Of a DNA stretch of 64,000 bases, positions 46,019 through 53,689 are shown piece after piece. Positions within the stretch are counted from its first letter, which is position 1. Each line of letters opens with the position of its first letter. The position numbers and the translations under genes are program-made. Source of the DNA: CALMBW01 sp963779645 (lineage in GTDB: Bacteria > Actinomycetota > CADDZG01 > WHSQ01); NCBI GenBank assembly GCA_963779645.1, contig CAVZYX010000015.1, forward strand, positions 310,001-374,000, given 5' to 3'. Below the pieces are notes generated by a model. That model ran no database searches. It was not told the origin of the DNA and saw only the letters and a list, made by a program, of their open reading frames with translations.

Positions 46019-46936
46019 ATGCGTTCGGTACCTCTCGCAAACCTCGCATTGACTGAGGATTCGGAACCCTCCGATATCTCCGTGGCCGGCAACCTTCGCC
46101 GGTTGCTATTCGCGGCAGCGCTTGCAACCTTAGTGCTGTTCGGAGTCAATGTTGCCTTCGCGCCGGATGCTGATGCGAAAACGCTCGACAAGAAGTTCGC
46201 GAAGCGAAGCGAAACTGAGAACGAGGCACCGATCGCACGATCGGGCGACGATGACGATGACGACGACTACGACGATGACGACTCAGCGGCCGAATCTTCG
46301 CACGACGGCAGGTCGGGCTCGGGCAACTCCAACGACTCCGGCGGCAGCAAGGGTTCGGGTGACGACAGCGGATCCATGAGCAGCGGCAAGACCGGTAGCT
46401 CCAAGGGTTCGGGTTCGTCAGGCTCCGGCGGCAGCAAGGGCACGGGTGCCGAGTCATCGCACGACGGCAGGTCGGGCTCGGGTAACTCCAACGACTCCGG
46501 CGGCAGCAAGGGTTCGGGTGACGACAGCGGATCCATGAGCAGCGGCAAGACCGGTAGCTCCAAGGGTTCCGGTTCGTCGGGCTCCGGCGGCAGCAAAGGC
46601 ACGGGTGCCGAGTCATCGCACGACGGCAAGTCCGGTTCGGGCAACTCCAACGACTCCGGCGGCAGCAAGGGTTCGGGTGACGACAGCGGATCCATGAGCA
46701 GCGGCAAGACCGGTAGCTCGAAGGGTTCCGGTTCGTCGGGCTCCGGCGGCAGCAAAGGCACGGGTGCCGAGTCATCGCACGACGGCAAGTCGGGCTCGGG
46801 GGGCGACTCCTGCGACTCCGGCGGCAGCAAGGGTTCGGGTGACGACAGCGGATCCATGAGCAGCGGCAAGACCGGTAGCTCCAAGGGTTCCGGTTCGTCA
46901 GGCTCCGGCGGCAGCAAGGACGATTACGGCTACTAG
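46019..46936 (+). CDS. Exported or membrane-anchored Ser/Gly/Asp repeat protein
   Basis: A 305-residue protein after a good ribosome site (AAGGAG). A hydrophobic segment (residues about 28-46, LRRLLFAAALATLVLFGVNV) serves as signal or anchor, followed by an acidic stretch with 11 Asp in 12 residues near position 83. Four tandem repeats of about 53 residues follow, each AESSHDG[RK]SGSG... SGSMSSGKTGSSKGSGSS. The protein ends in KDDYGY. The repeats are low-complexity, flexible and likely extracellular. Possible roles are adhesion, a spacer, or metal binding by the Asp tract (inference). Confidence 0.75.
   Translation: MRSVPLANLALTEDSEPSDISVAGNLRRLLFAAALATLVLFGVNVAFAPDADAKTLDKKFAKRSETENEAPIARSGDDDDDDDYDDDDSAAESSHDGRSGSGNSNDSGGSKGSGDDSGSMSSGKTGSSKGSGSSGSGGSKGTGAESSHDGRSGSGNSNDSGGSKGSGDDSGSMSSGKTGSSKGSGSSGSGGSKGTGAESSHDGKSGSGNSNDSGGSKGSGDDSGSMSSGKTGSSKGSGSSGSGGSKGTGAESSHDGKSGSGGDSCDSGGSKGSGDDSGSMSSGKTGSSKGSGSSGSGGSKDDYGY
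46289..46921 (+). repeat. Four tandem 159-bp coding repeats
   Basis: The repeats start at about 46289, 46448, 46607 and 46766. The copies are nearly identical at DNA level, differing by a few synonymous changes and by R/K at one site; the last copy has an extra codon and a unique Cys. The similarity implies recent duplication or gene conversion. Confidence 0.85.
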
Positions 46937-46959
46937 TTGCGGTTCGATCCCACTGTGAC

Positions 46960-46987
46960 AAAAGAGGGCTCCTAGGAGCCCTCTTTT
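46960..46987. terminator. Bidirectional Rho-independent terminator
   Basis: AAAAGAGGGCTCC (46960-46972), TA, GGAGCCCTCTTTT (46975-46987): a perfect 13-bp stem with A and T tracts on either side, between convergent genes. Confidence 0.93.
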
Positions 46988-47010
46988 CGTTCCACGTCCG
47001 GGGAGTAGAC

Positions 47011-47784
47011 CTAGGTTCCCGACTCGCACGTCCCGAACGGGCTACCGAAGAACTCTTGGAATGCCTCTAGGTCTTGAGGATCGGCGAGTCGCTCTCGTTC
47101 CGTGTTGTCCAGGGCAAGCACGCCATCGTTGGATGCATAGAACGTCCTGACCAGTTCGTATCCATCACCTCGAGGCGTTGCCAAACTCATCACCACAGAC
47201 CCTTCTTCTCCTGACTTCGATACGCAATCGCTCGCTTCGAGATGTCCGACACTCCCACCCGAAGGGAACAGATCGCCGTACGGATCGGGGTCATCGATCT
47301 CGAGGCGCTGCAGAACTCCGCTCCCGAGAGAGAACACAGCGAAGAACTCGGTGGAGGCTCCGGTCAGCATCCGAACGACGATCTCGGCCCCCGGTCGTTC
47401 GTCGATAAGTGCGAGATGCCGGATGGCAACCGGGCCGGTGCCCGGCTCAGCTCCGACGATGGGGGCCGCAAACGTGCCCCCCGCCCCGGACTCGACCACG
47501 AGCAGCAGCTTGCACTCCCCCTCGGCTGAGTCGTCATCGAGAAGGAAGGCACGATCGACGCTCTCGTCGCCATCGATCGAACCCTCGACCGCGCCCTCTG
47601 CGAGAGCAGCCTCGGCGAGTTCTTCCGGACACACTGTGCTCGGTGTCGGACTGGGGCTCGGGCTGGGTGTCTCGGAAGTCGTCGCAGTCGGTGTCTCTTC
47701 GGGGGCAGCCCGCGGGTCGGGCTCGGAATCGCAAGCGACAGCAAGAACCACAACCACAAGCAGTGCGAACCTACGGAAGCCCAT
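47011..47784 (-). CDS. Lipoprotein of unknown function
   Basis: A 257-residue protein with signal LLVVVVLAVAC (lipobox AVAC, Cys 18) and a Pro/Thr/Ser-rich linker (TSETPSPSPSPTPSTV) before an acidic globular domain. FG-GAP or propeller-like features are not clear: the domain is rich in Gly and beta strands (AEIVVRMLTGASTEFFAVFS). It is anchored outside the membrane. It lies opposite the repeat protein, sharing its terminator. Confidence 0.75.
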   Translation of the reverse strand: MGFRRFALLVVVVLAVACDSEPDPRAAPEETPTATTSETPSPSPSPTPSTVCPEELAEAALAEGAVEGSIDGDESVDRAFLLDDDSAEGECKLLLVVESGAGGTFAAPIVGAEPGTGPVAIRHLALIDERPGAEIVVRMLTGASTEFFAVFSLGSGVLQRLEIDDPDPYGDLFPSGGSVGHLEASDCVSKSGEEGSVVMSLATPRGDGYELVRTFYASNDGVLALDNTERERLADPQDLEAFQEFFGSPFGTCESGT

Positions 47785-47899
47785 CTCGAAGATGTTGACA
47801 CGAGCTAAGAGATCGAAAGACCTTTTTGGGCAATAAGGGCTCCTTCTCCCGCTTTACTAACCGGTCACGTTCTCTACTCTGAGTAAGGAAAGGAGAACG

Positions 47900-49390
47900 A
47901 TGCCGAAAACCCTTAGAACGATCGCCCTGTCTCTCGCCGCCGTGATGCTGGCCACGCTCAACACAACCGTGAGTGCTGCACCGACGGAGCCCGAACTACA
48001 GCTGATGGCCCCCGATACTGACGTGCTACTGAACCGATTCCCCGGGGAACCGGTCTATCTCGAGTTGGGTGTCTTCATCGCGTCGGTCGGGGCACCTTTC
48101 GAGCTCAGACTCACGCGGCCCGACTACACCCAGCCCCTCATCCTGGAGCAGACCATCTTCGATCCAGACGGCGGAGCACCGGAGTTCCGCGAACTTTCCA
48201 CCGACGTTCTAGATGGATGGAACGGTCTCAAGGACTTCCTCCATGTCGAGATCACCAATGCCACCGGAAAGAACGTTGCATCTCTGAGTTCGACGTTCTG
48301 TCCGAACGGTTACCCACGCGAACGCGTTAGCGATGACGGCCCCATCGTCGCGAGCTATCCCGAAAGTTGCTACGCAAACCCCTTCACCAAGGGGATGGTG
48401 TGGGGCATCGATGAAGATTGGGCCGTAAGCCCGTTCGGTTTCGGCGGCCAGTCGGCTGCACTGAGGAGGGGTCACTACACGGTCGACGTTTCGATCTCCG
48501 ACACTTACGTCGATCTCTTCAACATCGATCCCGCCAAGGCGAGCGCCACTCTGTCGCTGGAGATCCAGAACTACGAGTACGACGACTGCGTGAAAGGGTG
48601 CGGGTTCGGGGGCCGCGCGAACAAAGCCTCCATGCCACCGCGCCATCGAGCTGTCCCGACGATGGAGACACCCGATCCGGCCATCCTTCCCGATCTGATC
48701 GCCCTGCCGGCGTGGTCCTTCAACGTCGAGAATCGAAAGAAGCGTTCGTTCATCAACTTCAGCGCGAACGTGTGGACCAGCGGAGCATCATCCCTGGTCG
48801 TCGAGGGCTTCCGCCGAGACGATGAAGACGTGATGGACGCCTACCAGTACTTCTACGTGAACGGCGAGCCCGTCGGGCGCGATCAAGTTGGAACGATGGA
48901 GTTCGACGATCGAGCCGGCCATATGCACTGGCACTTCTTGCAATTCGCTAAGTACTCCCTTCTTAGCGCCGACCAGATGGAACTGATCAAGAGCAAGAAG
49001 GAAGCGTTCTGCCTGGCTCCGACGGATGCGATCGATCTGACGCTCCCGGGTGTCGATATGTCGCCGTACCTCGGACTTTCGACCGCATGCGGAAGTCCCG
49101 GCTCGATCTGGGTGCGCGAGATACTGCCGCTCGGCTGGGGCGACACGTACGTCCAGAGCATCCCCGGACAGAACTTCAACATCACCAAACTCCCCAACGG
49201 GACCTATTACGTGGCGGTCGAAGCGAACCCGCTCGGCACTCTGCATGAGCAGACCGACGCCAACAACACGGAGCTTCGGATGATCGAGCTCGGTGGTGAG
49301 CCCGGGAACCGCACCATCACGGTGCCCCCCTGGAACGGCATCGATTCAGAGATCGGATACGGAGGAGGCTTCCCCGACCACCGCCACTAG
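47900..49390 (+). CDS. Secreted lysyl oxidase-family protein
   Basis: A 496-residue protein with a signal peptide (RTIALSLAAVMLATLN, cleavage near SAA). The C-terminal third matches the lysyl oxidase family: GHMHWHFLQFAKYSL supplies the copper ligands (H341, H343 and H345), SKKEAFCL keeps the Lys (K367) that forms the LTQ cofactor in animal LOX, and LGWGDTYVQ keeps the partner Tyr (Y417). NGTYYVAVEANP follows as in LOX. The first 260 residues are an extra beta-rich domain. It should oxidise primary amines in extracellular proteins or peptides. Confidence 0.87.
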   Translation: MPKTLRTIALSLAAVMLATLNTTVSAAPTEPELQLMAPDTDVLLNRFPGEPVYLELGVFIASVGAPFELRLTRPDYTQPLILEQTIFDPDGGAPEFRELSTDVLDGWNGLKDFLHVEITNATGKNVASLSSTFCPNGYPRERVSDDGPIVASYPESCYANPFTKGMVWGIDEDWAVSPFGFGGQSAALRRGHYTVDVSISDTYVDLFNIDPAKASATLSLEIQNYEYDDCVKGCGFGGRANKASMPPRHRAVPTMETPDPAILPDLIALPAWSFNVENRKKRSFINFSANVWTSGASSLVVEGFRRDDEDVMDAYQYFYVNGEPVGRDQVGTMEFDDRAGHMHWHFLQFAKYSLLSADQMELIKSKKEAFCLAPTDAIDLTLPGVDMSPYLGLSTACGSPGSIWVREILPLGWGDTYVQSIPGQNFNITKLPNGTYYVAVEANPLGTLHEQTDANNTELRMIELGGEPGNRTITVPPWNGIDSEIGYGGGFPDHRH

Positions 49391-49397
49391 AGATTCA

Positions 49398-49444
49398 TTC
49401 TGTTAACGGATGCGGTCACCCAGCGTCCGGATCCGTTAACAGAA
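49398..49444. repeat. 14-bp perfect inverted repeat with 19-base spacer
   Basis: TTCTGTTAACGGAT (49398-49411) and ATCCGTTAACAGAA (49431-49444). It lies 8 bases after the lysyl oxidase stop. It could act as a terminator hairpin (no T tract) or mark a small mobile element. Confidence 0.8.
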
Positions 49445-49465
49445 CAGTGGGGTTCGCGAAGTTTG

Positions 49466-49538
49466 TGGACCCTACCGGGATCGAACCGGTTACCTCCTCG
49501 ATGCCATCGAGGCGCTCTACCAAGTGAGCTAAGGGCCC
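49466..49538 (-). tRNA. tRNA-Ala (anticodon GGC)
   Basis: The reverse complement is a 73-base cloverleaf. The acceptor GGGCCCT pairs with AGGGTCC and has the G3-T70 wobble that marks tRNA-Ala. The anticodon arm is CCTCG/CGAGG with loop ATGGCAT, anticodon GGC. The T arm has GGTTCGATCCC. The discriminator is A and no CCA is encoded. Confidence 0.95.
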
Positions 49539-49605
49539 CAGAAAGACTGCAGTCTAAACGGTGGCTGAACCGCTACCTGTCGCACCCCATCTGTAGGCTG
49601 AGGGC

Positions 49606-50064
49606 ATGAGCCCTCTTCCCTCCGGAATGACTCCCTCTCAGGTTGGTGAACGAGCTGAGGCTGCAGTCCTCGCTGCTCTCGTTGCGACCAGGAAGGAAGT
49701 CCTGGTTCCGTTCGGCCAATGCCGGTACGACCTTGCCTACGAGGATGAAGGACGCCTCATCAAGGTCCAATGCAAAACGGGAAGGCTTCAGGATGGCACC
49801 ATCGATTTCCGTACTCAGAGTGTGGTGCACGGAACCGTGCGCGATTACGGAACAGACGTGGATTTGTTCGCCGTCTACTGCCACGAATTAGGAACCGTCT
49901 ACCTGGTCCCCGTCGCGGATGTCCCCTCCCGAAGCCGGGCCAGCCTGCGCGTGAGCCCACCCCGGAACGGTCAACAGTCCAAGATTCGATGGGCCTTTCC
50001 GTATCTGCTGACGGAGGGCGCCGCTCCGCCGGGCCTCCTATCTGCTGGTGAAGAACCGATCTAG
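49606..50064 (+). CDS. Small PD-(D/E)XK nuclease-like protein (intron-endonuclease-associated type)
   Basis: A 152-residue protein from ATG 49606 (an in-frame ATG at 49627 starts MTPSQVGERAE). VGERAEAAVLAAL, QCRYDLAYEDEGRLIKVQCK and RTQS follow the layout of the PDDEXK_5 group: Glu, then Asp in RYDL, then a QxK in place of ExK, as is usual in this group. It lies 67 bases from tRNA-Ala and next to a P-loop gene. Nuclease activity is by family only. Confidence 0.65.
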   Translation: MSPLPSGMTPSQVGERAEAAVLAALVATRKEVLVPFGQCRYDLAYEDEGRLIKVQCKTGRLQDGTIDFRTQSVVHGTVRDYGTDVDLFAVYCHELGTVYLVPVADVPSRSRASLRVSPPRNGQQSKIRWAFPYLLTEGAAPPGLLSAGEEPI

Positions 50065-50079
50065 CGGGAAGATGGGCCG

Positions 50080-50610
50080 ATGCAAAGGGCCTGCATTATC
50101 GGGTGCGCCGGTGGCGGCAAGACGACGTTGGCCACAGCGCTTGCCCAAAGACTCTCCCTCCCCCATCTCGAGTTGGACTCGATCTACCACCAGCCCGGAT
50201 GGCAGAGCCTTTCTTCGGAAGAGTTCCGGTCGAAGGTCGAGGAGTTCACAAACCAGAGTCGTTGGGTGATCGACGGCAACTACGTCACTCACATCGGCGA
50301 CATCACATGGGGACGTGCGGACACGATCGTGTGGATCGATACACCACGGCTGGTCGCGACGGCGCGTGTCGTGAGGCGAACGTTCGGCCGAGTTCTCGTT
50401 CGAAAAGAATTGTGGAACGGAAATCGAGAGCGCTTGCGTCAGGCTCTTTCTCGAGACCCAGAGAAATCGATCATCGTGTGGGCCTGGAAGATGCACAACA
50501 AATACACGGAGAGATACGAAAAGGCTATGGAAGATCCCAACTGGCAGCACGTCCGTTTCGTGCGTCTCAAGAGTGCCCGCGAGATCAGGGCTTTCCTCGG
50601 AGAGAACTAG
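50080..50610 (+). CDS. P-loop small kinase (FlaR/topology-modulation-like)
   Basis: A 176-residue protein with Walker A GCAGGGKTT (residues 8-16), LDSIYHQPGWQ and WVIDGNYV, typical of the FlaR-like/adenylate-kinase-like family. The C-terminal half is basic with VIWAWKMHN-like helices. Its substrate is unknown. The stop overlaps the convergent Arg-rich gene by 4 bases. Confidence 0.82.
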   Translation: MQRACIIGCAGGGKTTLATALAQRLSLPHLELDSIYHQPGWQSLSSEEFRSKVEEFTNQSRWVIDGNYVTHIGDITWGRADTIVWIDTPRLVATARVVRRTFGRVLVRKELWNGNRERLRQALSRDPEKSIIVWAWKMHNKYTERYEKAMEDPNWQHVRFVRLKSAREIRAFLGEN

Positions 50611-51199
50611 CTGGCTGGGGCGCTTCCGGCTCCGCCGCCGCTTGAACCGCCACGTCGTCTGCGGCCTCTGCGACGGCGACGACTCGGTGCCTTCTCGCGA
50701 GGTTGTTCTCCGGAAGCGAGCTTCGCTGGGGATGGAGCTCGCTCGCGTTTGGGAGCATCAGCGGCGGCCGCCTTCTCTTCGGGCGGTGCTCCATTCGAGG
50801 CAGCCTTCTCGCTTTTCTCGGCAACCTTGACGGTGATGCGATACTCCTGCGGATACTGAGGTACGCCCCAGGTCGACTGGAGCTCGCCGATCAGTTCGTC
50901 GAGGTCGGTGCCGTCGGGCTCGAGCATCGTTGCGGTCGCCGGCCCTTCCTTCGTCAGTAGTTTGAATAGATCCTCGGACAACTTCGGGGACGGGATCCGC
51001 GGCCCCCGCCGCCACCGCCTCCGGAAGAGCCGCGTCCGCGTCGCCGGCGTCTCGGACGACGACCCGATGTGTCGGCTTGTTCCTGACCCTCGGACGATCG
51101 CTGCCTCGCTTGCTCGCGCGGAGCCTGAGGCTGTGCCTGATCTGAGCCTGCGCTCGGACCTTTGCGGCCTCTACGTCGCCTCCGCCGCGGCTGGCTCAT
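50607..51199 (-). CDS. Arg-rich basic protein downstream of rsfS, with a 1-base deletion frameshift
   Basis: The N-terminus starts MSQPRRRRRRGRKGPSAGSD from ATG 51199. The basic Arg/Gly stretch ends in a G run and the frame breaks near 51000-51010; adding one base to the G5 run joins it to SPKLSEDLFKLLTKEGPATA and a C-terminal region that ends SRRRRRGRRRRGGSSGGG. A central acidic-neutral domain (about 60 residues) thus sits between two RNA-binding-like basic arms. No family is recognised; ribosome or RNA association is plausible (inference). Confidence 0.6.
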
Positions 51200-51556
51200 C
51201 GATGTCCTCCCAGTTGTCTCTGTATTCGGTGCGCTCGGCGTCGGACCACAGACGCTCGAGGTCGTAATAGTCCCTGTCCTCCGTCTTGAAGACATGAACA
51301 ACGAAGTCAACGTAGTCGAGCAGAACCCACTGGCCCTCTCGTTCGCCTTCCCTGCGGTAGGGCTTGACCTTGTGGTCCTCGGAGAGGCGTTTTTCTACCT
51401 CGGATGCGATGGTCCGGACCTGACGATCTGAGTTTCCGCTACAGATAACGAAGAAGTCCGTGATCACGAGCTGCTGAGAAACGTCGAGGACCACTATCCG
51501 CTCGGCCTTCTTGGAAGAGGCGGCCTCAGCCGCTGCGAGCGCGAGCTCTCGGCCAT
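51171..51556 (-). CDS. rsfS: Ribosomal silencing factor RsfS, start affected by an indel
   Basis: The conserved core is VVLDVSQQLVITDFFVICSG and WVLLDYVDFVVHVF. The conserved first helix, RELALAAAEAASSKKAER, is also encoded, but its frame has no start codon upstream. Inserting one base in GGCC (51551-51554) gives ATG 51556 MARELALAAAEA. A GTG at 51494 would omit this helix. RsfS binds L14 and blocks subunit joining in poor conditions. It follows the LCP gene and precedes the Arg-rich gene. Confidence 0.9.
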
Positions 51557-51571
51557 GCTTGCTCTGCTTAA

Positions 51572-52819
51572 CTACCTGGTCCGAAGGAAGTCCTTTCCTA
51601 CGACGATCGTTAGGTCAACGATACCTTGCTCCTGGGTCGAAACCTGAACTTCTCCGACCCCTAAAAGGTCCCTCGCCCGCTCCGCCAAGGCTCTCGATTC
51701 GCTGGAATCGTCGTAGGTGATTATCAGCGTCTCGGCGTGGTCGAGGCTCCGAGCGTTGCCCGACAGGATCACCCGGAAGCCCTCTCCAACGAGCCTGGAG
51801 GCCACCTCTTCCCCGATCCCAGGCTCGCCATTACCGTTGAGGATCTGGACCCGAACCTCATCACCGGAGGTCGCCGAGGCCCCGACCACCTCCGACACGA
51901 AGGTAGTCACCTCGTCGGCGTCGGCTACATAGAGCTCGCTTCCCGAGATCTGCAAGGAACTAACCGGCAGAGCTCGGATCGAACGATCGTCCGGATGCAA
52001 GGACACGAGATCGGCCAAGAAACGGGCGAAGTCGGCGGCCGCTTCGTCGGAAGTCGCGAAGGCTCCCGAGGCGCTCTCCACCGCCGCGGTGATCGCCTCG
52101 CCATCACCCTGGAACGTCTCGAAGAGTGCGTCCCAGAATGCGATGTGACGGGAGCCGAGACTGATCTCGTCACCGTCCGTCCCCAACGTGTAAAGCAACC
52201 GGACGAGGAATGGCTCTGGAAGTCGTTGGAGGCCTTCGCCCAGAACCGTTCGGGTCTGGTCCGGCCCCGCACTCACGGACACTTCGTGAGGGACGTCGAC
52301 CACGAGAGGCGCGATCTCGGTCAGGAACAGACGAGCATCCCGCGGAGAGAGCTCCACGTACCTGTCGATCGAAACACCCAAGAGATTCTCGGTGGTGATC
52401 AGAAGGAGAGGTATCTGGCCGGTTTCGTACGCGTCGGTGAGACTCTGCAACCCGCGGCCGGGAACTTCGACTGATGTTCGAGCGGGGATGTAAGCAACCG
52501 CACCTCGATCCTCGTCGCGGTCGTGAACCAACAATGTGATCCAGGCGACCCGTTGACTACCATCCCGTTCCTCGTCCGTACCGAACAACAACGTTGTTGT
52601 GACCGTGGAAGGTTCGGCTTCGGCCGCCGGCGTGGGGGCCGGATCCGACATGATGATCTGCCGTGCGGTTACGAGAGCGAGAGCACTTGCCACAGCGATC
52701 GCCCCCACAAGAGAGAACGTCTGCCAGAAGGTCCTACGACGCCGGATCGTCTTGCGCCGATCATCCAGCGCGCTCCGACGGGGGCCGGGTTCGTGATTGA
52801 AGCGGTCGTCGTCAGACAT
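51572..52819 (-). CDS. LCP-family/LytR C-terminal domain protein
   Basis: About 415 residues from ATG 52819 (overlaps the nadD stop by 8 bases). A cytoplasmic Arg-rich N-terminus is followed by one membrane helix (WQTFSLVGAIAVASALALV), a degenerate LCP-like domain and a C-terminal LytR_C domain (VRVQILNGNGEPGIGEEVAS). LCP enzymes attach anionic polymers to peptidoglycan; the canonical Arg/Asp set is not clear here. The nadD-LCP-rsfS order is common in Actinomycetota. Confidence 0.85.
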   Translation of the reverse strand: MSDDDRFNHEPGPRRSALDDRRKTIRRRRTFWQTFSLVGAIAVASALALVTARQIIMSDPAPTPAAEAEPSTVTTTLLFGTDEERDGSQRVAWITLLVHDRDEDRGAVAYIPARTSVEVPGRGLQSLTDAYETGQIPLLLITTENLLGVSIDRYVELSPRDARLFLTEIAPLVVDVPHEVSVSAGPDQTRTVLGEGLQRLPEPFLVRLLYTLGTDGDEISLGSRHIAFWDALFETFQGDGEAITAAVESASGAFATSDEAAADFARFLADLVSLHPDDRSIRALPVSSLQISGSELYVADADEVTTFVSEVVGASATSGDEVRVQILNGNGEPGIGEEVASRLVGEGFRVILSGNARSLDHAETLIITYDDSSESRALAERARDLLGVGEVQVSTQEQGIVDLTIVVGKDFLRTR

Positions 52820-53429
52820 GTCCGACTTCCTTCGAGCCGACATACAGGCCGTTCTCGGCGATGTACCTCGTCACTGTCGCTGGAACCAGATCGTCGATCG
52901 TGCCTTGCGCTCGAACCTTCTCTCTGATCTCGGTTGCGGAGATGTCCACGGGAGTCATGTCCAGCACGCTCACCCGTGGCCAGCGTTCATCTCCCTCGGG
53001 AACACTGATCTCGTGCCCGGAGCGTGGCACAACAACGAACTCGGCGCTCGCCCTGAGGTCCTCGAAACCTTTCCAGGTCGGTATGTAGGCGAGAGCATCG
53101 GCTCCGATGAGAAAGAAGAGCTGCGTAGACGGATAGAAGCTACGGAGCTGTTGGAGGGTGTCCACCGTGTAAGTCGGGCCGCGACGATCGAGCTCCATCC
53201 GGGACACCGCGAAGTGACGTTCGGTGCTCGTAGCGAGGACCGTCATCAGGAACCGGTCTTCGGCCGACGAGAAGTCTTTCTTCTGCCACGGGCTCCCGGC
53301 CGGCACGAAAAGGAGAAGGTCTAGCTCCAGCGACCGCAAGGCTTCGCCGGCGATCTGGAGATGCCCGTTATGGAGAGGATCGAAGGTGCCGCCGAGGATG
53401 CCCAGGCGGCCGATATCGGATGCTGGCAC
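52812..53429 (-). CDS. nadD: Nicotinate-nucleotide adenylyltransferase
   Basis: A 205-residue protein from GTG 53429 (family start VPASDIGRLGILGG). GGTFDPLHNGHLQIAGEALR and FLIGADALAYIPTW are the NadD signatures, with DISATEIREKVRAQG near the C-terminus. It makes NaAD from NaMN. It follows the structured 260-base region after proA. Confidence 0.94.
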   Translation of the reverse strand: MPASDIGRLGILGGTFDPLHNGHLQIAGEALRSLELDLLLFVPAGSPWQKKDFSSAEDRFLMTVLATSTERHFAVSRMELDRRGPTYTVDTLQQLRSFYPSTQLFFLIGADALAYIPTWKGFEDLRASAEFVVVPRSGHEISVPEGDERWPRVSVLDMTPVDISATEIREKVRAQGTIDDLVPATVTRYIAENGLYVGSKEVGHV

Positions 53430-53689
53430 TCCCCTAGTCTGCCTTGGATCGAGAGCAGAAAACGGGAGCGGGGGGTCCCCCGGGAGAAGGACCCCCCGAA
53501 AAGGCAGGTTCTGTCGGGGGAGTGACTCGCCCCTGCCCGGGTCCGTCTGCCGATCTTGGCTCGGCGACCTCACGTTATGGGGGCCGCGTGAACGGAATGT
53601 GACCCCCCGGGAGAACCGGAGTGAACCTCTCCTCAAGCCTTTTCTGTGTCTTGAAAAGGTCGTATAGCGACCCAATTCCTACGCAGAAT
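53430..53689 (-). ncRNA. GC-rich structured intergenic region, candidate RNA
   Basis: About 260 bases without a gene lie between proA and nadD, read here on the minus strand. Stems seen are GGTCG/CGACC around 53658-53672; CCTTTTC/GAAAAGG at 53638-53659; GCCGA/TCGGC around 53549-53567; GGCAGG (53532-53537) with CCTGCC (53503-53508) followed by TTTT; and a 9-bp stem GGGGGGTCC/GGACCCCCC at 53470-53497. The GGCAGG stem plus TTTT resembles a terminator. Possibilities are a small RNA, a riboswitch-like leader for nadD, or simply terminators. I recognise no family. Confidence 0.35.

Noticed and set aside
46289..46921. Possible CRISPR-like array
   Set aside because: The 159-bp units are continuous coding repeats without spacers, and no cas genes are present.
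46146..46961. Long minus-strand open frames (up to 271 residues, Pro/Cys/Arg rich) opposite the repeat protein
   Set aside because: They are the reverse of the Gly/Ser-coding repeats, have no ribosome site, and have low-complexity composition that follows from the plus-strand codons.
49398..50610. Integrated genomic island at tRNA-Ala
   Set aside because: No integrase, no duplicated tRNA end and no phage genes were seen; only the locus position and a small nuclease-like gene suggest it.
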